The notes below the pieces were generated by a model. That model was not told the DNA's origin. It did no database searches and saw only the letters and a list, made by a program, of their open reading frames with translations. DNA of 64,000 nt, from positions 1-64,000 of the forward strand of contig CAJQLX010000004.1 of NCBI GenBank assembly GCA_905479265.1, in the 5' to 3' direction. The stretch's first letter is position 1, and every line of letters starts with the position of its first letter. Shown here one piece after another: positions 16,470-24,590 of this stretch. The translations under genes and the position numbers were made by a program. The stretch comes from an uncultured Alphaproteobacteria bacterium (GTDB lineage: Bacteria > Pseudomonadota > Alphaproteobacteria > UBA7985).

Positions 16470-18108
16470 GGCTCCTAACCAATCCTCGCTGTTGCTCGAT
16501 ATGAAGAATATCAGCATCGAGGGCTTTTCTGACGAACGATGGCACCCGATCATCAACAACGTGGATCTGACGCTGCATCGTGGCGAGGTTCTCGGCCTAA
16601 TCGGGGAAAGCGGCGCAGGCAAGTCAACGCTGGGCAAGGCCGCGATGGGCTACACCCAGCCCGGTTGCCGCTTTACCGGCGGTGACGTGCTGTTTGACGG
16701 CCTAGAACTGAGCCGCATGAACGTGCGAGACCTGCGCTCGATTTGGGGCACGCGGATTTCCTATGTCGCCCAATCTGCTGCGGCGAGCTTTAACCCCGCC
16801 CACCGCCTGCTGGATCAGACCATCCGCGCCTCCAAGCGTCTGGGCGAGCGCTCGGAGCAGGTTTTGAAGAACGACGCGATCGACCTGTTCCGTCGCTTGA
16901 ACCTGCCCGAGCCCGAAACCATCGGCAACCGATACCCGCATCAAGTCTCTGGCGGACAGTTGCAGCGGGTCATGACGGCAATGGCGATGTCGCCGCGTCC
17001 TGACCTGATCATCTTTGACGAGCCAACAACCGCGCTGGACGTGACGACCCAAGTGGAAGTGCTGTCATCCATCCGTGATTTGGTGGCCCAGTTCAACACC
17101 GCCGCCATCTACATCACGCACGATCTGGCCGTGGTCGCACAAATGGCAGACCGGATCAAAGTGCTGCGCTTTGGTGAGGAGGTCGAACAAGCGGAGACCC
17201 GCACCATGCTATCGGCACCCGAAGAAGACTACACCAAGTCCCTGTGGTCGGTTCGCTCGCTGGAAAAGCCGGAACAGGCTGGCGACGACGTGTTGCTGTC
17301 GATCGCTAACATTGATGCCGCCTATGGCTCATCTAAGGTGTTGCACGACGTGTCGATCAATTTGCCTCGGGGCCGGACTGTTGCGGTGGTGGGTGAGTCT
17401 GGCTCGGGCAAATCAACGACCGCGCGGGTCATCACCGGTCTTTTGCCCCAACTGAGCGGCAGCGTGACCTTTGAAGGCGAGCAACTGCCGCCCAAACTGC
17501 GTGATCGCTCCAAGGACCAGCTGCGGCGCATCCAAATGATCTACCAAATGGCCGACACCGCGATGAACCCCCGGCAAACGGTCGGTGACATCATTGGTCG
17601 GCCACTGGAGTTCTATCTGGGTTTGCGCGGCAGGGATCAAGAGCGAAGGGTGATCGAGCTGCTGGAGATGATCGAGCTTGACGCCAGCTTCTATGACCGC
17701 TTGCCCGATGAGCTGTCTGGTGGACAAAAGCAACGGATTTGTATCGCTCGTGCTTTGGCCGCTAAGCCTGACATCATCATTTGCGATGAAGTCACCTCGG
17801 CGCTGGATCAGATTGTGCAAGAAGGCATCCTGAACCTGCTGCAGCGGCTGCAGGACGAATTCGGCATCGCCTATCTGTTCATCACCCACGACATTGCCAC
17901 CGTGCGCGCGATCTCAGATGAGATTGTGGTCATGTGGCAAGGAAAGGTCGTTGAACAGGGCATGAAAAACGAGATCCTCTCGCCCCCGCACCCCGACTAC
18001 TCCGAACTGCTGCTTTCCTCGGTTCCCGAAATGGACCCCGACTGGTTGGACACCCTTTTGGCGCAACGCGCAGCAGAAGGAAGCAAGACGATCAAGGCGC
18101 AGGATTAA
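16462..18108 (+). CDS. ABC transporter ATPase, fused DppD-DppF type
   Basis: 548 aa with two complete nucleotide-binding domains in one chain. Domain 1 has Walker A GESGAGKST, signature SGGQLQR and Walker B LIIFDEPTTALD. Domain 2 has GESGSGKST, SGGQKQR and IIICDEVTSALD. Both are therefore expected to bind ATP. ATG 16462 overlaps the permease gene; the longer frame back to 16426 only reads the end of that gene in another frame. The 3' end overlaps the convergent phnX gene by 4 bp. Confidence 0.93.
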   Translation: MSEAPNQSSLLLDMKNISIEGFSDERWHPIINNVDLTLHRGEVLGLIGESGAGKSTLGKAAMGYTQPGCRFTGGDVLFDGLELSRMNVRDLRSIWGTRISYVAQSAAASFNPAHRLLDQTIRASKRLGERSEQVLKNDAIDLFRRLNLPEPETIGNRYPHQVSGGQLQRVMTAMAMSPRPDLIIFDEPTTALDVTTQVEVLSSIRDLVAQFNTAAIYITHDLAVVAQMADRIKVLRFGEEVEQAETRTMLSAPEEDYTKSLWSVRSLEKPEQAGDDVLLSIANIDAAYGSSKVLHDVSINLPRGRTVAVVGESGSGKSTTARVITGLLPQLSGSVTFEGEQLPPKLRDRSKDQLRRIQMIYQMADTAMNPRQTVGDIIGRPLEFYLGLRGRDQERRVIELLEMIELDASFYDRLPDELSGGQKQRICIARALAAKPDIIICDEVTSALDQIVQEGILNLLQRLQDEFGIAYLFITHDIATVRAISDEIVVMWQGKVVEQGMKNEILSPPHPDYSELLLSSVPEMDPDWLDTLLAQRAAEGSKTIKAQD

Positions 18109-18875
18109 CCGAGCAGCGCGGGTAAATCGGCCACGGTATCGATCACAAAATCAGCCCCCGCGTCTTTCAGCATTTTGGTCGCGGACGCGCGGTAATCCGC
18201 AAGGTCAGCCGCTGACGCCGCAGCGAGTGCTTCGACCGTCAAACCGACGTGGTTGCCACTGAGGGCAATGCCGACCGTCGGGCAGCCAGCGGCCACGCCC
18301 TCAGCGATACCGGGCGCTGTGTCGTCGACCTTGACCACAGCGCTTGCGGGGAAAACGCCCAGATCGACCATCGATTGATACATACCCAGCGGCCCCGGTC
18401 GCCCAATCAGCAAATCATCTGAACAGACACAATTGAGCGGCGCATATCCCTGCGCCGCAGCGACCGGCAGCACGCTTTGCATGATCAGTCGCGTGTAGCC
18501 CGTGGTTGATCCAACTTTGATGCCGCGCTGGTCCAGCGCCGCCAACATATCCAGCGCACCGGGGATAAGGTCGGCATGATCAGCCGCCACGCGCGCATTG
18601 ATCGGCTCAAACCGCGCGAGGATGGCGTCGATGTCAGCATCCTTCGGCGCGGCGCCATGCTGCTGCTGCCAGAGTGTGGCGATGCGCGGCTGGTGGATCA
18701 TGGTTTGGATGTGGACCCGTTTCGGCAGACCCATCGGCCCACGGGCTTCCTCCAACGTTACCTCAACGCCAAAGGCGTCAAAGGCCGCAACAAAGGATTT
18801 CATCGGCGCAAAACTGCCAAAATCCACCATTGTACCGGCCCAATCGAAGACAACGGCTTTCACGCCCGAAATCAT
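18105..18875 (-). CDS. phnX: phosphonoacetaldehyde hydrolase
   Basis: 256 aa HAD-superfamily enzyme that cleaves the C-P bond of phosphonoacetaldehyde to acetaldehyde and phosphate. The diagnostic residues are visible: nucleophile Asp11 in FDWAGTMVD, Schiff-base Lys52 in MGLPKRVHI, the GSTTGYTRLIM motif II, Arg in IGRPGPLGMY and the VDDT metal-binding motif. Length matches the family. It is the last gene of a leftward operon, 5 bp after the acyl-CoA ligase stop. No phnW (2-aminoethylphosphonate transaminase) or phosphonate transporter is seen in the window, so the source of its substrate is unclear. Confidence 0.88.
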   Translation of the reverse strand: MISGVKAVVFDWAGTMVDFGSFAPMKSFVAAFDAFGVEVTLEEARGPMGLPKRVHIQTMIHQPRIATLWQQQHGAAPKDADIDAILARFEPINARVAADHADLIPGALDMLAALDQRGIKVGSTTGYTRLIMQSVLPVAAAQGYAPLNCVCSDDLLIGRPGPLGMYQSMVDLGVFPASAVVKVDDTAPGIAEGVAAGCPTVGIALSGNHVGLTVEALAAASAADLADYRASATKMLKDAGADFVIDTVADLPALLG

Positions 18876-18880
18876 AGGTC

Positions 18881-20554
18881 TCAGCCTTCCGCTGTTGCCC
18901 CAGCCGCCGTTGCAGCCAAGGCTTTGGCCTGCTCACGCAACTGGAATTTCTGGATCTTCCCGGTTGAGGTGCGGGCGATGGAGGTAAACACGAAGCGGGC
19001 GGGAACCTTGAACCCCGCCAAACGCTCCCGGCACCATGCCCGAAGCGCATCATCATCAACGTCGTCCTTGCCTGAGGCCAATTCGATAAAGGCACAGGGC
19101 CGCTCGCCCCACCTGTCATCAGGCATCGCGACGACCGCTGCCGCTTCGATGGATGGATGCTGGTAAAGGGCGTCTTCAACTTCGATGGAGGAGATGTTCT
19201 CACCGCCTGAAATAATGATGTCCTTGGACCGGTCTTTGAGCTGAATGTACCCGTCCGGGTGAACCACGCCCAAATCGCCGGAATGAAACCATCCCCCGGC
19301 AAAGGCTTTGTCTGTGGCTTCTGCGTTCCGGAAATAGCCTTTCATGACCACATTGCCACGGAACATGACCTCACCCATCGTTTCGCCATCACGCGGAACC
19401 GGCTGCATGGTCTCCGGATCCAGAACGTCGAGCTGTTCGAGCGGCAAGTAACGCACCCCTTGGCGAGACTTGAGCGACGCTTGCTCTGCGGCGGGCAGCG
19501 CTGACCAGTGCTGCTGCCAGTCGTTAACAACGGCGGGGCCATAGGTCTCGGTCAGGCCATAAAGGTGCGTCACGTCGAACCCAGCGGCTTTCATACCGGC
19601 GAGCACCGGTTCCGGTGGCGGTGCGGCGGCGGTGAAGAACTGCACGGTTTGGGACAAAGGGCGCCGGACCGCTTCGGGCGCGGAAATCAGCAGCGACATG
19701 ACGATCGGCGCGCCGCACAAGTGCGTGACGTCTTCCTGGGCCAAAGCCGACCAAATCGGCTCCGCCCGAACCTGCCGCAAGCAAACGTGCGTGCCTGCAA
19801 TCGCGCTGAGCGTCCACGGAAAGCACCAGCCGTTGCAGTGGAACATGGGCAAAGTCCACAGGTAGACCGCGTGCTTGGCCATGGATGTCGTCAGGGCATT
19901 GCCCTGCGCCAGCAAATACGCCCCGCGATGATGATAAACCACACCCTTGGGGTCGCCTGTCGTGCCGGATGTGTAATTGATCGAAATCGCGTCCCATTCG
20001 TCTGTGGGCATCAACCAGTCAAAGTTCGCATCACCGCTGGCTATAACCGCTTCATAATCCAGCACATCTGCGGCTACCGCTTCGGTTGGTTCGGTGAACT
20101 CAGGGTCGTCATATTGGATTAAGACGGGCTGCACTTCAGCCAACTGCAAGGCCTGCTGCGCCAATGCCATGCACTCCCGATCAACGATCAGCACTTTGGC
20201 TTGGGCATGATCAAGCTGGAAGGCGATAACTTTGGCATCGAGCCGCGTGTTGATGGAATGCAAAACCCCGCCACACATGGGCACGCCGTAGTGACACTCC
20301 AGCATCGCCGGCGTGTTGAGCAAAATGACGGAGACCGTATCCCCTCGCCCAATCCCAAACCGCGAGGCCAGAGCCGAACCCAACTGCCGCGTCCGTTCAT
20401 AGAACGCAGCGTAACTTCTGCGAAGGGGGCCGTGGATGATGGCGGTGTGGTCGGGAAAGACGGCGGCTGAGCGTTCGAGAAAGGTCAAAGGCGTCAGGGG
20501 CTGGAAGTTGGCCGGGTTGCGATCAAGACCAACATCGAAAAAGTTTTCCGCCAT
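18881..20554 (-). CDS. acyl-CoA synthetase (AMP-forming), DmdB-like
   Basis: 557 aa ANL-superfamily ligase that would adenylate a carboxylic acid and transfer it to CoA. The P-loop YTSGTTGDPKG lies near residue 202, LYGLTETYGP near 330, the FHSGDLGVVHPDGYIQLKDRSKD block near 420, and the catalytic Lys in STGKIQKFQLR at the end. Its start (NPANFQPLTPLTFLERSA) is typical of the clade containing the 3-methylmercaptopropionate-CoA ligases. ATG 20554 is 6 bp below the hydratase stop, with GAAGGA upstream. With its neighbours it suggests CoA-linked degradation of a short acid. Confidence 0.88.
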   Translation of the reverse strand: MAENFFDVGLDRNPANFQPLTPLTFLERSAAVFPDHTAIIHGPLRRSYAAFYERTRQLGSALASRFGIGRGDTVSVILLNTPAMLECHYGVPMCGGVLHSINTRLDAKVIAFQLDHAQAKVLIVDRECMALAQQALQLAEVQPVLIQYDDPEFTEPTEAVAADVLDYEAVIASGDANFDWLMPTDEWDAISINYTSGTTGDPKGVVYHHRGAYLLAQGNALTTSMAKHAVYLWTLPMFHCNGWCFPWTLSAIAGTHVCLRQVRAEPIWSALAQEDVTHLCGAPIVMSLLISAPEAVRRPLSQTVQFFTAAAPPPEPVLAGMKAAGFDVTHLYGLTETYGPAVVNDWQQHWSALPAAEQASLKSRQGVRYLPLEQLDVLDPETMQPVPRDGETMGEVMFRGNVVMKGYFRNAEATDKAFAGGWFHSGDLGVVHPDGYIQLKDRSKDIIISGGENISSIEVEDALYQHPSIEAAAVVAMPDDRWGERPCAFIELASGKDDVDDDALRAWCRERLAGFKVPARFVFTSIARTSTGKIQKFQLREQAKALAATAAGATAEG

Positions 20555-20559
20555 CGGGG

Positions 20560-21360
20560 TTAGGCATCCTTCCATTCGGGCGCGCGCTTTTCCAGCACCG
20601 CGCCAATGCCTTCTTCCGCATCGCGGGCCAGCATATTTTGGACCATAACCTCAGAGGCATAGTCATAAGCATCGGATAAGGACATTTCCGCCTGCGCGTA
20701 AAATGCCCGCTTCCCCGTCGCGACGGTGAGCGTGGATTTTGAGGCGATGAGGGCCGCAAAACGGTCCGTTGTTGCTTGCAAATCTTTTTCCGCAACCACG
20801 CGGTTTACCAGACCCATTTCCTCGGCCCGCGCTGCCGATGTCATCTCACCGGTCAGCAGCATCTCCATGGCATGCTTGTTCGAAACATTGCGAGAAATTG
20901 CGACCATGGGTGTCGAGCAAAACAGGCCAATATTCACGCCCGGCGTCATGAACCCTGACGCCTCGGTCGCGACAGCCAGATCACAGCTTGCCACCAGCTG
21001 ACAGCCCGCAGCGGTCGCAACACCGTTCACTTCGGCGATGACGGGCTTGGGGCAGTTGACGATGGACTGCATCAGCGTCGAGCACATGCCCATCACTTTT
21101 GCGAAGTAGGCGCGGCCTTGGTCCGGCGCATCGCGTCCAGCGGTCATTTCCTTGAGGTCGTGACCAGCGGAGAACACGGGGCCAACAGCGGCGAGGATGA
21201 TCGAGCGCACGGCTGGATTTGCGCCTGCGTCCAAAAACGCCCCATGGAGGGCTTCCAGCATGGCTTCAGACAAGGGGTTGCGCCGCGCCGGGTTGTTCAT
21301 GGTCAGGCGCAATACGCCCCGCTCATCCAAGTCCTGAAGCAGGATGTCGGTGGTTGGCAT
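20560..21360 (-). CDS. enoyl-CoA hydratase/isomerase (crotonase) family
   Basis: 266 aa. Crotonase landmarks are RRNPLSEAM, the oxyanion-hole segment FSAGHDLKEM near residue 64 and VNGVATAAGCQLVASCDLAVA near residue 110. In place of the usual catalytic Glu pair the helix reads FMTPGVNIGLFCSTPM, as in the EchA8-like group. It lies between the DmdA-like gene and the acyl-CoA ligase, the place a methylthioacryloyl-CoA hydratase (DmdD) would occupy, but identity as DmdD is not established. ATG 21360 has GGGGGAGAG upstream. Confidence 0.85.
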   Translation of the reverse strand: MPTTDILLQDLDERGVLRLTMNNPARRNPLSEAMLEALHGAFLDAGANPAVRSIILAAVGPVFSAGHDLKEMTAGRDAPDQGRAYFAKVMGMCSTLMQSIVNCPKPVIAEVNGVATAAGCQLVASCDLAVATEASGFMTPGVNIGLFCSTPMVAISRNVSNKHAMEMLLTGEMTSAARAEEMGLVNRVVAEKDLQATTDRFAALIASKSTLTVATGKRAFYAQAEMSLSDAYDYASEVMVQNMLARDAEEGIGAVLEKRAPEWKDA

Positions 21361-21427
21361 GGTCGTCTCTCCCCCAGAATGGCGCAGCGCCATCCTTTCC
21401 TCGTTCCCGTCGCCCTAGCAGTGGCCC

Positions 21428-22570
21428 TTAGCTTGCTGCGATTTTCTTCTTTGGATCGAAGAAAGGCCGCTCGACCACTTGAGCCTTCACTTTACCCTGC
21501 GGCATCGTAACTTCAAGCTCCGTTCCAACCTCTGCATTTTCAGCAGAAACCATTGCCAGCGCAATATTCTGCTTCAACCGGGGCGAATAGACCGCCGACG
21601 TGACTTTACCAATCGCGTCGCTGCCAGCCGAAATCGGCCAAAATGTTGTGTTTGGTCCTGTTAGCGGGTCGGCTTCAATCACCAAGCCAACCTGCTTCCG
21701 CGCCACACCCTGTTCCCGGATCCGCCGCAGAGCCGCTTTGCCGATAAAATTGGCGTCCATGTCGATGTTCAGCAAGCGGTCCAAACCCAGCTCGAACGGG
21801 TTGGTGTTGATGTCGGCATCGGCGTGATACGACAGCATCCCGCCCTCGATCCGCCGAATGGACGATGTGTGACCGGGTTTGAGGCCAAAGGGCTCGCCCG
21901 CCGCCATGATTGCATCCCACAGCTCACCGCCCCGGCTGCCGTCCTGCAAATACAGCTCATAGCCCAATTCGCTCGACCAACCGGTCCGTGAGACCACCAG
22001 CGGGATACCGTTCAACTCGACATGGCGCAGCCAGTAGTATTTGAGGTCCGCGATGCTGTCACCAAACATTGCTTTCATGATCTCGCCCGACTGCGGACCC
22101 TGCAACTGCAATGGCGAGACGTCTGGTTCGTGGATGGTCACGTCCATGCCAGAGTTCACCGCCACGCCCTGCGCCCACAGCAAGACGTCGCTGTCTGCCA
22201 AAGAGATCCAAAAGCGGTTCTCTTCCAAGCGCAGCAAGACCGGATCGTTCAGAATGCCGCCGTCGGCGTTGGTAATCAGGATGTACTTGCACTGGCCCAC
22301 CGCCAGTTTGGACAGATCGCGCGGCGTCAGCATCTGGGTAAATCGCGCAGCATCCGGCCCGCTGATCTCGACCTGACGCTCGACCGCGACGTCGCACAGA
22401 ATGGCGTCGTTGACGAGGTTCCAGAAGTTCTGCTCTGGATCGCCGAAATCCCGTGGAATGTACATGTGGTTATAAACCGAGAAGCCTTTAGCGCCCCATT
22501 TTACGGTCGCGTCGAAATAGGGGGACTTGCGAATTTGGGTGCCGAAGCCGAAATCTTCTGGTTTGGTCAT
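21428..22570 (-). CDS. DmdA-like GcvT-family methyltransferase/demethylase
   Basis: 380 aa folate-dependent aminomethyltransferase fold. It matches DMSP demethylase in length and in several blocks: VAVERQVEISGPDAARF, LTPRDLSKL, GGILNDPVLLRL, FWISLADSDVLLWA, EPDVSPLQLQGPQS and RIEGGMLSY. However, the family segment that reads SKQGGFEIY in DmdA is SSELGYELY here, as in other GcvT-type proteins. It may therefore be a divergent DmdA or a paralogue for another methylated substrate. First gene of the operon; a GTGCA-N3-TGCAC palindrome lies at 22595-22607 before the ATG at 22570. Confidence 0.75.
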   Translation of the reverse strand: MTKPEDFGFGTQIRKSPYFDATVKWGAKGFSVYNHMYIPRDFGDPEQNFWNLVNDAILCDVAVERQVEISGPDAARFTQMLTPRDLSKLAVGQCKYILITNADGGILNDPVLLRLEENRFWISLADSDVLLWAQGVAVNSGMDVTIHEPDVSPLQLQGPQSGEIMKAMFGDSIADLKYYWLRHVELNGIPLVVSRTGWSSELGYELYLQDGSRGGELWDAIMAAGEPFGLKPGHTSSIRRIEGGMLSYHADADINTNPFELGLDRLLNIDMDANFIGKAALRRIREQGVARKQVGLVIEADPLTGPNTTFWPISAGSDAIGKVTSAVYSPRLKQNIALAMVSAENAEVGTELEVTMPQGKVKAQVVERPFFDPKKKIAAS

Positions 22571-22594
22571 GTCGTTCTCTCTAACGGGCCACAG

Positions 22595-22607
22595 GTGCAG
22601 AATGCAC
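22595..22607 (-). promoter_or_regulatory. possible operator upstream of DmdA-like operon
   Basis: GTGCA and TGCAC are inverted around three bases, 25 bp before the start codon. The same arms occur, with a 2-bp spacer, at 4604-4615. Short palindromes arise by chance, so this is only a candidate. Confidence 0.25.
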
Positions 22608-22727
22608 AAGAACTCGGTCGATTACCTGACAAGTCGAGACGCGCAAGGACATTTTTAGGGGTGTGCGGCGTTGCTTATTTACGGATAAGCGACCCAGGGC
22701 GGTGCAGCCGCCGCGCGCATGACGCAT

Positions 22728-22874
22728 TTAGACGTTTGTTTTCCCCCGTGAGCGACGGCATCGCTCGGAGCAGTAAACCACATCATCCCAATCACGCGCC
22801 CATTTCTTGCGCCAAGCAAAGGGTCGATCGCAGACGGGACAGGTTTTGGTTGGTAGGTCGGATTTCTTGCGCAT
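22728..22874 (-). CDS. DUF2256 zinc-ribbon protein
   Basis: 48 aa. The sequence has the DUF2256 signature: [19 protein letters not shown], then a Trp-rich stretch and VYCSERCRR, giving two CxxC/CxxxC pairs for one zinc. Family members are often encoded beside Fe-S photolyase/cryptochrome genes in proteobacteria; here the photolyase is 7 kb away. ATG 22874 gives the normal family length; a longer frame to 23042 runs through the divergent promoter and is rejected. Confidence 0.85.
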   Translation of the reverse strand: MRKKSDLPTKTCPVCDRPFAWRKKWARDWDDVVYCSERCRRSRGKTNV

Positions 22875-22946
22875 GCCCCCAGAACTGGCGCGCTTTGGCC
22901 ATAGTTCCAGCCCAAAGGGGTTCACGGGCCTAAAATTCACCAAAAA

Positions 22947-22990
22947 CGACGTATTTGCTATTTTGCGACGTAAATGGTACAGTGTGTCCC
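22947..22990 (+). promoter_or_regulatory. promoter with overlapping direct-repeat operator; leaderless start
   Basis: TTGCTA (22955-22960), a 17-bp spacer and TACAGT (22978-22983) form a sigma70-type promoter. Transcription would start about 7 bp later, at or next to the ATG at 22991, and no ribosome site exists. Direct repeats CGACGTATTTG (22947-22957) and CGACGTAAATG (22966-22976), period 19 bp, cover the -35 box and spacer. Confidence 0.6.
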
Positions 22991-23230
22991 ATGAGTGATA
23001 CAAGAAAGACGACCTCGCTTGGCGATCGCATCGCCACCGCACGAGAGTGCAACAACCTCACAACCGCACAGCTTTCTCGCCGCCTCGGCGTCCAGACCGG
23101 CACTGTTTCCGGCTGGCAGAGAAATTCTTCCCAGCCTCGCGCCAACCGTTTGGCCATGCTTGCTGGTGTTCTGGGCGTTAGCCCATCTTGGCTGCTCGTT
23201 GGCCGTGGAACGGGTCCACTGCGCTCCTGA
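22991..23230 (+). CDS. XRE-family transcriptional regulator
   Basis: 79 aa, essentially one lambda-repressor-like helix-turn-helix: [38 protein letters not shown], then [18 protein letters not shown]. There is no ligand domain. The promoter predicts a leaderless mRNA starting at ATG 22991, and direct repeats overlapping that promoter suggest autoregulation. It is divergent from DUF2256 and may control that gene too. An upstream in-frame start at 22955 would lie inside the promoter. Confidence 0.88.
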   Translation: MSDTRKTTSLGDRIATARECNNLTTAQLSRRLGVQTGTVSGWQRNSSQPRANRLAMLAGVLGVSPSWLLVGRGTGPLRS

Positions 23231-23321
23231 TCCTTAGCGGCGTCGTCTTCGGGATAGTCCAAAGCCGACACGTGAGCGCCTAGAACGTGCCCAAAAATTC
23301 TTTGGGTTGAGCCTATTTTTC

Positions 23322-23370
23322 AAAGCCGACTGCGCGCAGAGAAACAGCGCCGGTCGGCTTTTTCGTTTTT
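23322..23370 (+). terminator. rho-independent terminator after XRE gene
   Basis: AAAGCCGAC (23322-23330) pairs with GTCGGCTTT (23353-23361), with an inner GCGC/GCGC pairing, and is followed by a T-rich tract to 23370. It lies about 90 bp past the XRE stop. Confidence 0.8.
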
Positions 23371-23465
23371 AGCGTTCAAAAATTTCAGGGTCACAGCGTA
23401 AACGGTTTGAGCCTTTGGCGGTGTAATTTGATCAACGTCCCCTAAACCGGAGCTTGATCACCCCC

Positions 23466-24500
23466 ATGATTTCATTGGCCACCACACCCGTTGCCCTTGC
23501 TGGCGTCGCAGCAACCGTCCTTGTCGGCATCCATACCCTCCCCACCGCCGCCAACGCTGATGTCTTTGACGCGATGTTTGCCCCGCCCACCGCTGCTGAA
23601 AAACGCTCTGTCATTGCTGACTGGGACAGCCGGAAGCAGTCGGTTCAGGGCTGGCGCGTGGAAGAAAGCAGGCGTGATGACGGGTATCGGCTGCACGTCG
23701 TGAGCCACATTGTCGATGGCAACCGCCACTTCGCCGCTGTTCGCACGCCAGAGGATCACCGCCCCGGACAGTCTGCCCCCATTTTGGTGCTCAATCATGG
23801 CGGTTGGAACGGGACTGACGCTGTTTGGGCGACGGAAGTTGCCGATGACTGCTTGGCCGACTTCTTTGTGCTGGTGCCAAGCTATCGCGGCGAAGAGTTG
23901 CGCACCGGTGAGCGAACCTATCGCAGCACCGGGCAGCAAAGTCTGATTGACCGAGACGTAGACGACACCATGGCCCTGATCAGCGGTGTCTTGCGCAATT
24001 TTCCCGGCGCGCAGGGTGATGATATCAGCACGTGGGGGTATTCGCGTGGCGGCGGTGTTTCGCTCATGCTTGGTATCCGAGATCCGCGCGTGGACCGGGT
24101 GGTCAACGTCTTTGGCCCCACCGACGTCGTCACCCACGATGATATGGCCGACCGCGTACGAGAGACCCATCGCGGCGCAGACAATGGACCGTTTTTTGGC
24201 TTTCCAGCACAATACGTTGACGCGCACATGCGCGGTAAACGCAGCAAAGCGAGCGTGCGCCGCCAGCTGATCGGGGGCTCAGCCCTTCACTTCGCAGATC
24301 GACTGCCCGCCCGCGTGCAAACCCATCACGGCGCACGCGATACCATTGTTCCCGTTGGCAATGCGCGGGCTTTGCATGACGCCCTCGACCAACGCCGCGA
24401 CATGGCCGTAAACGAGTATTTCGAATACCGCTTTGGCGGCCACGGCGAGCTGCGTGGAATGGATCGGCGGGCCGTCAGGATGCTGTGTGAAGACCGGTGA
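23466..24500 (+). CDS. exported alpha/beta hydrolase, prolyl-oligopeptidase-like (S9) fold
   Basis: 344 aa with an N-terminal signal-like segment (TTPVALAGVAATVLVGIHTLPTAANA). The hydrolase core shows VLNHGGWNG (oxyanion), the nucleophile elbow GYSRGG with Ser193, a late Asp in HHGARDTIVP and a terminal His in FGGHGELRG. This arrangement resembles dipeptidyl-peptidase/S9-type hydrolases lacking the propeller. ATG 23466 has GGAG about 12 nt upstream; the TTG at 23454 sits too close to it. It is followed directly by the hydroxyproline genes, but a hairpin separates them. Confidence 0.75.
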   Translation: MISLATTPVALAGVAATVLVGIHTLPTAANADVFDAMFAPPTAAEKRSVIADWDSRKQSVQGWRVEESRRDDGYRLHVVSHIVDGNRHFAAVRTPEDHRPGQSAPILVLNHGGWNGTDAVWATEVADDCLADFFVLVPSYRGEELRTGERTYRSTGQQSLIDRDVDDTMALISGVLRNFPGAQGDDISTWGYSRGGGVSLMLGIRDPRVDRVVNVFGPTDVVTHDDMADRVRETHRGADNGPFFGFPAQYVDAHMRGKRSKASVRRQLIGGSALHFADRLPARVQTHHGARDTIVPVGNARALHDALDQRRDMAVNEYFEYRFGGHGELRGMDRRAVRMLCEDR

Positions 24501-24540
24501 TTTTTCCGTCAAACCAGCATGATCGTTTGCAAGTCTGAAA

Positions 24541-24590
24541 AGCCTTGATAGGCTCCGGCGGATAAAAACAGATCGCTGGAGCCTTTTGCT
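24541..24590 (+). promoter_or_regulatory. hairpin sequestering the ribosome-binding site of the deaminase gene
   Basis: GGCTCCGGCG (24551-24560) pairs with CGCTGGAGCC (24574-24583), 10 bp including one G-T, then TTTT. The 3' arm contains the GGAG (24578-24581) that sits 9 nt before ATG 24591. A shorter upstream hairpin AGCCT / AGGCT (24541-24545 / 24550-24554) uses part of the same 5' arm, so the two structures exclude each other. Confidence 0.65.
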
